33,351 bases of DNA, from NCBI GenBank assembly GCA_017427775.1, contig JAFRSD010000022.1, positions 1-33,351 on the forward strand, given 5' to 3'. Below are positions 22,130 through 30,879 of the stretch, piece by piece. This DNA is from Lachnospiraceae bacterium (GTDB taxonomy: Bacteria; Bacillota; Clostridia; Lachnospirales; Lachnospiraceae). The number at the start of each line of letters is the position of its first letter. Position 1 is the stretch's first letter. The notes beneath the pieces are model-generated. The model did not search any database, was not told where the DNA came from, and worked only from the letters and a program-made list of their open reading frames with translations. A program made the position numbers and the translations under genes.

Positions 22130-22609
22130 TTATTTATGATACGGTTCGTTGCTTGAGATGCGGCACGCGCGGTAGACCTGTTCCGATAGGATCACACGCA
22201 TCAGTTGGTGCGGGAACGTCATATCGGAAAAGCTCAGCTTCCGGTCCGCTTTCTTAATAACCTCCGGTGCCAGTCCGAGCGACCCGCCGATAATGAACTG
22301 GATATGGCTGAAGCCGCCCAGTTTGATCTTTTCAATCATGCGGGCAAATCCGACCGAATCGGCCTTCATCCCGTCAATACATAAAGCAATCTTATAAGCG
22401 TCATCACTGATATGCTTGAGAATCCGCTCGCCTTCCGTAGCAAGCACCTGACGTTCTTCGGCCGGCGAGGCGTTATCGAGTGTCTTCTCGTCAGCAACCT
22501 CAACGATTTCCCAGCTTACATACCGGCTGAGCCGCTTCGCGTATTCCGCGAGGGCGTCCCGGTAGAACTGCTCTTTAATCTTTCCGACACACACAATCGA
22601 CATCTTCAT
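22130..22609 (-). CDS. rlmH: 23S rRNA (pseudouridine1915-N3)-methyltransferase RlmH
   Basis: 159 residues, the normal length for this SPOUT-family enzyme. It starts MKMSIVCVGKIKEQFY and carries the SAM-binding knot FIIGGSLGLAPEV (about 104-116) and the C-terminal FPHQLMRVILSEQVYRA plus P-Y-H-K tail typical of RlmH. It methylates pseudouridine 1915 in helix 69 of 23S rRNA using SAM. AGAAGG lies 8 nt before the ATG, 13 bp after the CBS gene, so it belongs to the nnr operon. Confidence 0.97.
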   Translation of the reverse strand: MKMSIVCVGKIKEQFYRDALAEYAKRLSRYVSWEIVEVADEKTLDNASPAEERQVLATEGERILKHISDDAYKIALCIDGMKADSVGFARMIEKIKLGGFSHIQFIIGGSLGLAPEVIKKADRKLSFSDMTFPHQLMRVILSEQVYRACRISSNEPYHK

Positions 22610-22622
22610 AAGGGGAACCTTC

Positions 22623-23471
22623 TCATTTTCCTTCTTTCTTAAGCGGTGTGATCTTCACCTGGTAAACCATCTTGTGTTTGCAGGAAAGGATGTCGAACAC
22701 ATAGCCACCGTATGGGATCACGGCCTTTTCGTTGTCGGCCGGAATATGGTCAAGGAGCGATGTCAGAAGGCCGTTCAGCGTTTCGAAATTGTCGCGGTCA
22801 TGCTCTGCCACATCAAGCTCCGGAAGCTTCTCCATCAGTTCCTCAAGCGGCATGCTGCCCTTTACGAACAGGGCGTCACCCTTCTTCTTCGCTACGACCT
22901 CTTCCTTGTCGTATTCGTCCTGGATATCTCCGACAATCTCCTCTAGGATATCCTCCATGCAGACGATTCCCGACGTCTGGCCGTATTCATCGATAACTAC
23001 CGCCATATGGATCTTCTTGCGCTGCATCTCGTCGAAAAGTGTGTCAAGAGGCAGAGTCTCAGGCACGCAAAAAGGCGCACGCGCGATCTCCGAAAGCGGT
23101 GTGTTCCGGTCTCCTTCCATATACGCGAGCATTACGTCCTTCAGATACAGAATGCCGATAATGTTATCGTTGGTCGTATCATAGAGCGGATAACGCGTAT
23201 AGTTACAGTGCAACATGTGATGAAGTGCCTTCTCCATCGAAGTGTCCTTTGAAATGGCATCCATCTTGCTCCGGTGTGTCATGATGTCCTTTGCCTGCGT
23301 ATCGGCAAATTCCATGATGTTCGAGATCATCTCGACCTCGCCCTCTTCGAGCGCACCCTGGTCCTTGTAATCGTTAACGATGGAGAGAATTTCTTCGTCG
23401 GTCTCCTCGTCCGTCTTCTGTTTATGGATCAGTTCCCGAAGTTTTCCGAGAAGTCCCTTGTTTTCTTCCAT
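22623..23471 (-). CDS. CBS-domain protein of the CorC/hemolysin-C type
   Basis: 282 residues. Order: short acidic N-terminus, DIMTHRSKM (62-70) opening a pair of CBS domains (about 62-185) with VVIDEYGQTSGIV in the second, then the CorC_HlyC transporter-associated domain (about 195-278). The DUF21 membrane domain of larger relatives is absent, so this is the soluble CorC-like form, which may bind adenine nucleotides and influence Mg2+/Co2+ export or associate with a membrane partner. No such partner is adjacent. AAGGAG lies 5 nt upstream. The gene sits between nnr and rlmH in the operon. Confidence 0.9.
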   Translation of the reverse strand: MEENKGLLGKLRELIHKQKTDEETDEEILSIVNDYKDQGALEEGEVEMISNIMEFADTQAKDIMTHRSKMDAISKDTSMEKALHHMLHCNYTRYPLYDTTNDNIIGILYLKDVMLAYMEGDRNTPLSEIARAPFCVPETLPLDTLFDEMQRKKIHMAVVIDEYGQTSGIVCMEDILEEIVGDIQDEYDKEEVVAKKKGDALFVKGSMPLEELMEKLPELDVAEHDRDNFETLNGLLTSLLDHIPADNEKAVIPYGGYVFDILSCKHKMVYQVKITPLKKEGK

Positions 23472-23493
23472 CTGGTCTCCTTTTCTTTATAAC

Positions 23494-23516
23494 GCATAAT
23501 CCGTAACGGATTACGC
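23494..23516 (-). other. Intra-operon hairpin between nnr and the CBS gene
   Basis: A 10-bp stem with a G-U pair on the minus strand and a 3-nt loop lies in the 72-bp gap. There is no T-run, so it is more likely an mRNA-stability or attenuation element than a terminator. Confidence 0.35.
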
Positions 23517-23543
23517 CGTCTTATCCGCAGTCCGGCATTCCGG

Positions 23544-25064
23544 TCATTTCAGCACCATTCCCACGGCGTCCGCAATATCTCCGGCCATGGTTCCGTACCG
23601 GCCGAGTTTCTCACGGCACAGGTCGCCCGCAAGACCGTGCACGAACACCGCCGTGCTCGCCGCGCGTTCCATCGGCATATTGGTTGCAGCCATCGCGCCG
23701 CACACACCTGCAAGAACGTCGCCGCTACCTGCAGTTGCCATCGCGTCGTTGCCGCTGTGATTCAGGTAGAAACCGTTCCGTCCGATCACCATCGAACAGG
23801 CGTCCTTCCAAACCCATACAAACTCGCAGTATTTGCGGATCATCTTGGCAAGAACAAGCGGATCCTCCTTCAGTTCCGCGACCGAAATGTTAAGAAGCCT
23901 GCTCATCTCACCGGGATGCGGCGTAATGATCGTATCGTCGGGGAGCCAGTCATTTAACAGGTTCAAGCGGTGTTCGGGGTCCATGCTCATCCCGTCAAGC
24001 CGCGCCGCAAGAATATTCAGTGCGTCCGCATCCAACACAAGCCGCTTGCCGTACTGGATCGCAAGATCTAAAAGTTTCTCAGCATCGCTGTCGGTTCCGA
24101 GCCCGGGTCCGATCACGATCACATCGTCGAAGCCCGCGAACGGATTCGCGTTACCATACACCTCTTCCCGCGTCGCCGAAACCGCCTCAGGACAGTTTGT
24201 GTGAAGCACGGAAAGCGCATGTTCGGTACTGACGACGCGAACCAGTCCCGCGCCGCTCCGGTACATTGCTTTCGCTGCGAAGACAGCCGCACCGGGCATC
24301 GAATCACAGCCCGCCACAAGAGAAATCCTGCCGAAGCTGCCTTTGTTTCCGTCAGGTCTGCGCTCCGGGATTCCGCAATCGGAAATCCCGTCAAATGTTA
24401 CATATTCAGGGATATCGTCAACCTCGGGAAGCCCAATATCCGCTACAATCACCTTACCGGCGTATTTGCGACCGGGATACAACAGGAGTCCGCTCTTCGG
24501 GTAGGAAAATGTGACCGTCACATCCGCCTGAAGTGCTCCTCCGAGCACCTTTCCGCAGGTCGCGTCTACACCCGATGGCATATCCACCGCAATCACCCTG
24601 GGACGCACCGCAAGACCGTTGATCTTACGGAAGCACACGGCGATATCATTGGACACATTCCGGTTCAAGCCGATGCCAAACACACCGTCGATGATGCAGT
24701 CGTATTTGCCGTATTCCGGAACATTGGAGATATGGTTATAAAGCTGATACGGATAGCCGTACGCTTTCAGCATGTCCCACTGCTCGCCAAGCTCCCTGCA
24801 GTTATGATTCGTATAAAACGTCATAAAATCGCACGAAACACCCCGGCCGAGAAGCAGCCGCCCGACAGCAACCGCGTCGCCGCCGTTCTTGCCGGCGCCG
24901 ACAAGAATCAGGACTCTCTGCGCAGCGCCTGTTTCCTTCACAACAGCCAGCGCGGCATGCTCCATCAGAAGCGCCGACGAGATACTGTGATTATTGATAA
25001 AGGATGACTCAAACGACTTCATCTGCTCTGCCGTAACGACTCTGTTTCCGAATCTCTCGCTCAT
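23544..25064 (-). CDS. nnr: Bifunctional NAD(P)H-hydrate epimerase / ADP-dependent dehydratase
   Basis: 506 residues. The N-terminal YjeF/NnrE domain (1-215) has GAGKNGGDA (56-64), DGVFGIG (126-132) and VDMPSGVD (160-167); the C-terminal NnrD domain (about 235-506) has SGAGLVRV, GPGLG (319-323), DADALN (345-350), TPHPGEMSRL (381-390) and GSGDVLAG (446-453). Together they repair damaged NADHX/NADPHX: epimerisation then ADP-dependent dehydration. The start with GGGAGG 6 nt upstream is preferred; the frame stays open 119 codons further upstream but runs into the ABC-F gene on the other strand. The usual GNNGGDG is GKNGGDA here, a small change in the epimerase loop. It is the first gene of the operon with the CBS protein, rlmH and hisA-like genes. 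Confidence 0.95.
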   Translation of the reverse strand: MSERFGNRVVTAEQMKSFESSFINNHSISSALLMEHAALAVVKETGAAQRVLILVGAGKNGGDAVAVGRLLLGRGVSCDFMTFYTNHNCRELGEQWDMLKAYGYPYQLYNHISNVPEYGKYDCIIDGVFGIGLNRNVSNDIAVCFRKINGLAVRPRVIAVDMPSGVDATCGKVLGGALQADVTVTFSYPKSGLLLYPGRKYAGKVIVADIGLPEVDDIPEYVTFDGISDCGIPERRPDGNKGSFGRISLVAGCDSMPGAAVFAAKAMYRSGAGLVRVVSTEHALSVLHTNCPEAVSATREEVYGNANPFAGFDDVIVIGPGLGTDSDAEKLLDLAIQYGKRLVLDADALNILAARLDGMSMDPEHRLNLLNDWLPDDTIITPHPGEMSRLLNISVAELKEDPLVLAKMIRKYCEFVWVWKDACSMVIGRNGFYLNHSGNDAMATAGSGDVLAGVCGAMAATNMPMERAASTAVFVHGLAGDLCREKLGRYGTMAGDIADAVGMVLK

Positions 25065-25104
25065 AGAAGCCTCCCGTTTTCTGTAATACACCCTAATTAA
25101 GCCT

Positions 25105-25133
25105 ATTATAAGAAAATGAACCATCTCCGTCAA
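25105..25133 (-). promoter_or_regulatory. Promoter of the nnr operon
   Basis: Minus-strand TTGACG (25128-25133), exactly 17 bp, TATAAT (25105-25110). Near-consensus sigma-A promoter, with the start codon about 40 bp downstream. Confidence 0.85.
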
Positions 25134-25150
25134 GGAGAAGCGCGAAGCGG

Positions 25151-25179
25151 TTGCATTTTCCGGCGTAATCCAGTAGAAT
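25151..25179 (+). promoter_or_regulatory. Promoter of the ABC-F gene
   Basis: TTGCAT (25151-25156), 17-bp spacer, TAGAAT (25174-25179), 42 bp before the ATG. It is divergent from the nnr promoter, with 17 bp between the two -35 boxes. Confidence 0.75.
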
Positions 25180-25221
25180 AGATAAGGCGCACGCGCCAGA
25201 TTAGGAAACGGAATTATACAC

Positions 25222-27141
25222 ATGATCTTACAGGTTAACAATATAAGCAAAGCGTTCGGCGAAGAGGTCGTTCTCAGTAACGTCAGCTTCCATATGAACG
25301 AGCACGACAAAGTTGCGCTCATCGGACGGAACGGTGCCGGCAAGACGACGCTTCTTCGGATCATCCTCGGGGAGCTCTCCGCGGACGAGGGCGAGGTTAC
25401 GATTGCCAAAACGACAACCATCGGCTACCTCTCCCAGCACCAGGACCTTTCCGGAAGCCGCACCATCTACGAAGAAGTGCTTTCCGCGAAGGAACACCTT
25501 GTGGAGATTGAGGCACGCCTTCGCGAGATTGAAGAAGAAATGAAGCACTTAAGCGGTGCGGAACTGGATAATAAGTATAAAGAGTACGAACGGCTTAACC
25601 ATACCTTTGAGCAGGAGAACGGCTATGCTCTCCGCTCCGAAGTGACCGGTATTATCAAAGGTCTCGGTTTTACCGAGGAGGAATTCAATAAGCCCGTTTC
25701 GGTTCTCTCCGGCGGCCAGAAGACCAGGGTCGCGCTCGGCAAGCTTCTTCTCTCGTCTCCGGAACTGATCATCCTCGATGAGCCTACCAACCACCTCGAT
25801 ATGGCAAGCATTGCCTGGCTCGAGAACTATCTTGCTCTTTATAAGGGCTCCGTTCTGATTGTATCCCATGACCGGTACTTTCTTAACCGTATCGTCAACC
25901 GAGTCGTAGAGATTGAATTCGGTCGGTCCATGATGTACGAAGGCAATTACGACGCATTTTACGAGAAGAAAGCCCAGGCCCGTGAGGCGCAGAGACGCCA
26001 GTATATGAACCAGCAGGCCTATATCAAGCACCAGGAGGAAGTGATTGCGAAACTCCGCTCCTTCAACCGTGAAAAGTCCATCAAGCGTGCCGAAAGCCGC
26101 GTAAAGATGCTCGAAAAGATTGAACGCGTCGAGAGACCGCAGGACGAGGAACAGGGCATGCGGATTCATCTTGTGCCGTGTGTGGAAAGCGGCAAGGACG
26201 TGTTAACCGTGACCGGACTTTCGAAGTCATTTCCCGGCAATCCGCTCTTCCATGATATCAGTTTTCTGATCAAGAAAGGCGAACGCGTCGCGCTTCTCGG
26301 GGAAAATGGAACCGGCAAGACGACGATGCTCAAGATCATCCGCGGTCTGATGCCTGCCGACTCCGGAACCATCCGGGAAGGTGCCAAGGTTTACATCGGC
26401 TATTACGACCAGGAACAGCAGAATTTTAACGAGGACAATACCGTCTTTGAAGAGATCAGCGACGACCATCCGGATATGAACAATACCGAGATCCGGAACA
26501 CACTCGCTTCTTTCCTCTTTACCGGTGACGATGTGTTCAAACCGATCCCGACACTGTCGGGCGGCGAGCGTGGACGTCTCTCCCTTGTAAAACTGATGCT
26601 TTCGGAAGCCAATTTCCTGCTTCTCGACGAGCCGACCAACCACCTCGATATCACCAGTAAGGAAATTCTCGAGGATGCTTTGAACGGCTATGAAGGAACG
26701 GTCTTCTACGTCTCCCACGACCGTTATTTTGTCAATAAAACAGCCACCAGGATCCTCGATCTGACACACGAGACCATTATCTCCTACGAGGGCAATTACG
26801 AGTCCTATCTCGAGCAGAAAGACCGTAAGGAAGCCGCTGCAGGGATCCTCAACGCCTCCTCGAACGTTACCGCTTCCAGCGAGCCCACTCAGACCGCCAA
26901 TAAAGCAAGCTGGATGGAACAGAAAGCAAAAGACGCCCAGGACCGCAAGATAAAAAACCGGATCGCGAAGCTTGAAGAAATAATTGCCGGTTACGAAGCA
27001 AAGCTTGCCGAAATCGATGAGGCAATGCAGGCTCCCGAGAATTGCACGAATTCCTTTGCACTTAACCAGTTGACCGAGGAGAAATCCAAGATCGAAGAAA
27101 CCCTCCTTGAGGCCATGACCGAATGGGAAGAACTAAGCTGA
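25222..27141 (+). CDS. ABC-F family ATPase (translation factor type)
   Basis: 639 residues, two ABC ATPase domains and no membrane segment. Domain 1: Walker A GRNGAGKT (35-42), LSGGQKTR (near 161), Walker B LIILDEPTNHLD (near 180). A charged linker of about 80 residues follows (REAQRRQYMNQQ...). Domain 2: GENGTGKT (near 360), LSGGERGR (near 445), LLLDEPTNHLD. The C-terminal 50-70 residues form a coiled coil. This matches the YdiF/Uup/ABCF group, which acts on ribosomes at the E site. Some members give antibiotic resistance, but nothing here marks this one as a resistance type. It is monocistronic, ending in a shared terminator. The ribosome site (AGGA, about 15 nt upstream) is weak. Confidence 0.93.
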   Translation: MILQVNNISKAFGEEVVLSNVSFHMNEHDKVALIGRNGAGKTTLLRIILGELSADEGEVTIAKTTTIGYLSQHQDLSGSRTIYEEVLSAKEHLVEIEARLREIEEEMKHLSGAELDNKYKEYERLNHTFEQENGYALRSEVTGIIKGLGFTEEEFNKPVSVLSGGQKTRVALGKLLLSSPELIILDEPTNHLDMASIAWLENYLALYKGSVLIVSHDRYFLNRIVNRVVEIEFGRSMMYEGNYDAFYEKKAQAREAQRRQYMNQQAYIKHQEEVIAKLRSFNREKSIKRAESRVKMLEKIERVERPQDEEQGMRIHLVPCVESGKDVLTVTGLSKSFPGNPLFHDISFLIKKGERVALLGENGTGKTTMLKIIRGLMPADSGTIREGAKVYIGYYDQEQQNFNEDNTVFEEISDDHPDMNNTEIRNTLASFLFTGDDVFKPIPTLSGGERGRLSLVKLMLSEANFLLLDEPTNHLDITSKEILEDALNGYEGTVFYVSHDRYFVNKTATRILDLTHETIISYEGNYESYLEQKDRKEAAAGILNASSNVTASSEPTQTANKASWMEQKAKDAQDRKIKNRIAKLEEIIAGYEAKLAEIDEAMQAPENCTNSFALNQLTEEKSKIEETLLEAMTEWEELS

Positions 27142-27207
27142 TTCCTTAAATAACCAAATGGTGTCGGACCATGTCTCTGATACCAATGCTACCGAAAACA
27201 AAGAAAC

Positions 27208-27247
27208 ACCCTTTCTCTGCATCGCTGCAAAGAAGGGGTAATTTTTT
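27208..27247. terminator. Shared terminator between ABC-F and GntR genes
   Basis: 14-pair stem with one mismatch around a TCGC loop, followed by T6 on the plus strand and a T-rich run on the minus strand. It lies between convergent genes and its T-run touches the GntR stop codon. Confidence 0.8.
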
Positions 27248-27926
27248 ACTTGTCCTGTGCCAGATTATGATTGTTGATGTTGCTGATCGTACGAATGATA
27301 TGCTCATGCGCCAGCTTCTCGGCAAGATCCGCGTCACGCTTGCGGATGGCTTCAAGCATTGCCTGATGCTCCGCATTCGAGTTCGCGGCACGCTCCGGAT
27401 CGGAAAGCGTGATCTTACGAAGGCTGTGCACATACTGATGATAGTCACGAAGCAGATGCCCTAAGATCTTACTGCCGCTCGATGCATACAACATCTCATG
27501 GAACTTCGAGTCCAGCTCAACGATCTGGTCGAAATGCTTCTTCTTTACGTGAAAATCTGCCAGATAGATAACTTCCTCAATCTCGTCGATCTGCTCTTCC
27601 GTAATGTTCTCGCACGCCCATCTTGCGCACAATCCTTCCAGGTAAGAACGGATCATGTAGATGTCGTGGATGTCCTTATTGGAAATGCCTGCAACATAAG
27701 CGCCTTTGTTCGGAATGATCTTTACAAGACCTTCCAGTTCCAGCTGTCTTAAAGCCTCACGGACGGGGGTACGGCTCACGCCGAGCTCCTCACCGATGGC
27801 GATTTCCTTTAACTCCTCTCCGGCTTCGTATTTGCCGGCAAGAATGTCCTCACGAAGCTTCGTGAAAACCATGCCCCGAAGGGAATATTTATCTGCGCTT
27901 TCTTTTGAAAATACCTGCTCGTCCAT
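27246..27926 (-). CDS. GntR-family regulator, FadR/FCD subgroup
   Basis: 226 residues. An N-terminal winged helix (about 15-80, with LGVSRTPVREALRQLELEGLV at 48-68) is followed by an all-helical FCD effector domain with the likely metal-binding set Asp139, His143, His187 and His209. Regulators of this group bind a small carboxylate or amino-acid-type ligand and usually repress neighbouring catabolic genes, but no such target is adjacent: the flanks are the ABC-F gene and the potABCD operon. AAAGGA lies 6 nt before the ATG. A palindrome over its own -10 box suggests autoregulation. The inducer is unknown. Confidence 0.92.
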   Translation of the reverse strand: MDEQVFSKESADKYSLRGMVFTKLREDILAGKYEAGEELKEIAIGEELGVSRTPVREALRQLELEGLVKIIPNKGAYVAGISNKDIHDIYMIRSYLEGLCARWACENITEEQIDEIEEVIYLADFHVKKKHFDQIVELDSKFHEMLYASSGSKILGHLLRDYHQYVHSLRKITLSDPERAANSNAEHQAMLEAIRKRDADLAEKLAHEHIIRTISNINNHNLAQDK

Positions 27927-27973
27927 AACTTTTCCTTTGTCCTTCTTTCATGCCTGTTTCGGCATACAGTAAG

Positions 27974-28002
27974 ATTGTATACACAGATACATAAAAAGTC
28001 AA
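27974..28002 (-). promoter_or_regulatory. GntR-gene promoter with overlapping palindromic operator candidate
   Basis: Minus-strand TTGACT (27997-28002), 17 bp, TACAAT (27974-27979). The perfect palindrome TGTATACA (27976-27983) covers most of the -10 box, where a bound repressor would block polymerase. Confidence 0.65.
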
Positions 28003-28015
28003 GAGCATCACATAA

Positions 28016-28047
28016 AAATCCCCTGCACCTTACAGTACAGGGGATTT
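28016..28047 (-). terminator. Terminator of the pot operon
   Basis: 10-bp perfect stem (28016-28025 with 28038-28047), 12-nt loop, T-run on the minus strand, 57 bp after the potD stop. Confidence 0.8.
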
Positions 28048-28103
28048 CTTCAATTCATAACGGCAAATACAATGCCCGTCTCACTGTCTTTCCGACAGGA
28101 CTG

Positions 28104-29153
28104 TTAGTTCGTCGCAACAACCTTGATCCAGAGCTCGGCAAGCTTCTTTCTCAGCTTCTCGTTGTCATGGAAGATCTCATCCTTCTCATAAGTACGGGGA
28201 AGGTAAGCTTCGTTGTCCGCATAGTCTCCGTCCTCAGCGGTCATCTCCTCGAGAACCTTCTTGTTCGGGGAAGCATAACCAACGGTCTGGGTACCGTCAA
28301 GGCACTGCTCGTAGTTCAGCATGAAGTTGATGAATTCGTTTGCAAGCTTGGGATTCTCGGCATTCTTCGGGATAACCATGGAATCATACCAAACGTTGGT
28401 GCCGCATTCAGGCGTATAGTAACCCATATCCGGGTTGTCGCAGATGATGTCAACGGCGTCGCCGGAGTAAACGATGGCAAGGTCCTTACGGGCAGCCTTC
28501 ATATTATCGATAACTTCATCGGTAACATAGATGGGCTTCGTCGTCTTGTTCATCTCGATAAGCCAGTTGTAAGCCTCTTCGATCTGTGCCTCATCCTCGG
28601 TATTGCAGGAATAGCCGAGAGACTTAAGGGCGATCATAAAGCCGTCACGCGCGCTGTCATACATGTAAACGCGGTCCTTGTATTTGGCGTCTTTGAAGAT
28701 GGCAAAGCCTTCTGCCTCAAGGTCGGACAACGGAACGGTCTTCTTGTTGTATACAATACCTACGGTGCCCCAGAAATAGGGGATTGAATAATCATTGTTC
28801 GGGTCAAAGGAAAGGTTCTTTACCTGATCGGCAAGATTGCCGATGTTGGTGATGGCATCCTTGTCGAGCTTCTGCAGATAATCTTCCGCGAGAAGACGCT
28901 CGATCGTGTAATCGGAAGGGATCAGCACATCGTATTTGTCTCCTGCCTGAAGCTTCGTATACATAGCCTCATTGGAATCAAAGTTTTCTACGATAACCTT
29001 ACAATTGAACTCTTTCTCAAAGTCAGAGATGACATTCTCCCCGAGATACTCGCCCGGAAGGAACAGCTTTAACTTCTCTTTCTTGCCGCCGCAGCCGGTC
29101 AGTGCGAGCAATGCAACAGCCAGAACGGAAATCATAACAATAACTTTCTTCAT
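28104..29153 (-). CDS. potD: Spermidine/putrescine ABC transporter substrate-binding lipoprotein
   Basis: 349 residues from the chosen ATG, which has GGAGG 8 nt upstream; an ATG five codons earlier lies inside that ribosome site. The N-terminus is a lipoprotein signal with lipobox L-T-G-C and the lipidated Cys at 21. The mature part is a type 2 periplasmic-binding fold with FLPGEYLGENVISDFEKEF, DVLIPSDYTIERL, IPYFWGTVGIVYNK and YYTPECGTNVWYDSMVIPKN, all typical of PotD. It captures polyamines outside the membrane and delivers them to PotBC. Last gene of the operon, 56 bp after potC, with a hairpin in the gap that may favour separate dosage. Confidence 0.96.
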   Translation of the reverse strand: MKKVIVMISVLAVALLALTGCGGKKEKLKLFLPGEYLGENVISDFEKEFNCKVIVENFDSNEAMYTKLQAGDKYDVLIPSDYTIERLLAEDYLQKLDKDAITNIGNLADQVKNLSFDPNNDYSIPYFWGTVGIVYNKKTVPLSDLEAEGFAIFKDAKYKDRVYMYDSARDGFMIALKSLGYSCNTEDEAQIEEAYNWLIEMNKTTKPIYVTDEVIDNMKAARKDLAIVYSGDAVDIICDNPDMGYYTPECGTNVWYDSMVIPKNAENPKLANEFINFMLNYEQCLDGTQTVGYASPNKKVLEEMTAEDGDYADNEAYLPRTYEKDEIFHDNEKLRKKLAELWIKVVATN

Positions 29154-29174
29154 TCTTCTTACCTCCATATATGG

Positions 29175-29194
29175 GAACAGGGATACCCCGGTTC
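29175..29194 (-). other. Small hairpin between potC and potD
   Basis: 8-bp stem with one mismatch (29175-29182 with 29187-29194) and a GTAT loop on the minus strand. No T-run. It could protect or process the potD mRNA, a pattern often used for binding-protein genes; not proven. Confidence 0.35.
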
Positions 29195-29209
29195 GTTCGA
29201 TTAAGCGGA

Positions 29210-30031
29210 TTACTCCGTCATCTGCGCCTTCAGGCGCTCCTCTTCGCGCTGGCGGCGTTTTGCGCCAATAGCCGAGAAGATATTGTAAAGGATCAGTCCG
29301 GTCGTGATCAGAACGATAACAACCGTGGAAAGCGCGTTGATCGAAGGGTTGGTTCTCTTACGCATCGTGTAAACAACGATGGAGATGTTGTTTACGCCGT
29401 TACCGGTCGCGAAATACGAAATAACGAAGTCGTCAAATGACATCGTAAACGCGATCAAAGCGCCCGAGATGATACCCGGCATAACCTGCGGGATAATAAC
29501 CGAAACAAGCGCGCGGATCGGTGTCGCGCCGAGGTCCATCGCGGCTTCCGCAAGGTTCGGGTCAAGGCTTCTGAGCTTCGGCATGATGCTCAGGATCACA
29601 TACGGAATACAGAACATGATGTGTGCTAAAAGCAACGTCACAAAGCCCTTCTCGATATGCAGCGCGCTGAAGAACATCAGCAGTCCGATCGCCGTAACGA
29701 TATCGGGGTTCATCATCGGCAGCTCGTTGACCTGTTCAACGCAGCTCCGCAGGATTCTGTGTGATTTGGAAAGTCCGATCGCGGTCAGCGTGCCGACGAT
29801 CGTGGCAACAAGCGTTGCGATCACGGCAATCACAACCGTATAGACGATACCCTGGATCATCGTACGGTCATTGGCCATCTTCTCGAACCATCTGGTCGAG
29901 AAGCCCGCGAACTTCGTCAGCGACTTACTGTCGTTGAAGGAAAATACGACCGTATACACGATCGGCGCATACAAAAAGATTACGAGGAGGACCATCAGAA
30001 TGGTTCCGAATATACGTTTCTTCGGTTTCAT
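29210..30031 (-). CDS. potC: Spermidine/putrescine ABC transporter permease PotC
   Basis: 273 residues, about six membrane segments. The EAA loop that contacts the ATPase reads AEAAMDLGATPIRALVSVIIP (within 160-185), and DDFVISYF follows, a PotC hallmark. It forms the membrane channel with PotB. The start is 1 bp after the potB stop codon, with AGGAGG overlapping the end of potB, indicating coupled translation. Confidence 0.95.
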   Translation of the reverse strand: MKPKKRIFGTILMVLLVIFLYAPIVYTVVFSFNDSKSLTKFAGFSTRWFEKMANDRTMIQGIVYTVVIAVIATLVATIVGTLTAIGLSKSHRILRSCVEQVNELPMMNPDIVTAIGLLMFFSALHIEKGFVTLLLAHIMFCIPYVILSIMPKLRSLDPNLAEAAMDLGATPIRALVSVIIPQVMPGIISGALIAFTMSFDDFVISYFATGNGVNNISIVVYTMRKRTNPSINALSTVVIVLITTGLILYNIFSAIGAKRRQREEERLKAQMTE

Positions 30032-30032
30032 A

Positions 30033-30863
30033 CTACGCCTCCTTCTTCTCGGTCACATCAACCTTCTTCGTAATGTACATGGAGAAGATGATGATAATAG
30101 CCATGATCAGGGAAATCGCACTTCCGAAGTTCCAGTCGCCGGAATGCAGGAAGTAGTTTTCAATAACGTTACCGACAAGCATGTACTGTCCGCCGCCGAG
30201 CATGTTCGGAATACAGAAGCTCGATACGGCAGGCAGGAATACAAGCGTGATACCGCTGATGATACCCGGAAGGGAAAGCGGCAAGGTAACACGTAAGAAA
30301 CTCTGGAAACGGTTCGCCCCGAGGTCGTTCGCGGCCTCTAAAAGGCTTCCGTCCATCTTCGTAAGCGAAGTATAGATCTGCAGGATCATGAACGGAATGA
30401 AGTTATATACCATACCGATGATAACGGCAAGTTCCGTATGCATCATATGGTAAGGTCCGAGCCCCATCCAGCCGAGCACCGTATTGATGATACCGTCATC
30501 CTCCAGAATTCCGATCCATGCATAGGTACGAACCAGCAGGTTGATCCAGGTTGGGAACGTAATGATCAATACCCAGCGCATCTTAAAGGTCTCGCTGCAT
30601 TTGGCGATATAATACGCCGGATAATATCCGAGCAGCAGACATACGATTGTTGTAATTGCGGCAACCTTCAGCGAACGAAGCAGAATCTCAAGGAACAGCT
30701 TGTCACTGAAGAACTTGGCGAAGTTGCCGAGCGTAAATTTGGTAGTAACGACATCATTGCCCTTTGTCGTAAACGCATACAGAAGAATCAGCAGCATCGG
30801 CGCAACGATCAGAACGAGCGCCCATACGATATAGGGATATGTCATTCTTCGAAACTGTTTCAT
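30033..30863 (-). CDS. potB: Spermidine/putrescine ABC transporter permease PotB
   Basis: 276 residues, six membrane segments, with TYAWIGILEDDGIIN and the EAA loop LEAANDLGANRFQSFLRVTLP (within about 175-196). It pairs with PotC as the heterodimeric channel. AAAGGG lies 6 nt before the ATG, 16 bp after potA. Length and motif spacing are normal for the family. Confidence 0.95.
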   Translation of the reverse strand: MKQFRRMTYPYIVWALVLIVAPMLLILLYAFTTKGNDVVTTKFTLGNFAKFFSDKLFLEILLRSLKVAAITTIVCLLLGYYPAYYIAKCSETFKMRWVLIITFPTWINLLVRTYAWIGILEDDGIINTVLGWMGLGPYHMMHTELAVIIGMVYNFIPFMILQIYTSLTKMDGSLLEAANDLGANRFQSFLRVTLPLSLPGIISGITLVFLPAVSSFCIPNMLGGGQYMLVGNVIENYFLHSGDWNFGSAISLIMAIIIIFSMYITKKVDVTEKKEA

Positions 30864-30879
30864 GTTATCCCTTTCTGCC

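Noticed and set aside
25065-25421. N-terminal extension of nnr by 119 codons
   Set aside because: It overlaps the nnr promoter and the 5' end of the ABC-F gene; the ATG at 25064 has a good ribosome site and gives the normal protein length.
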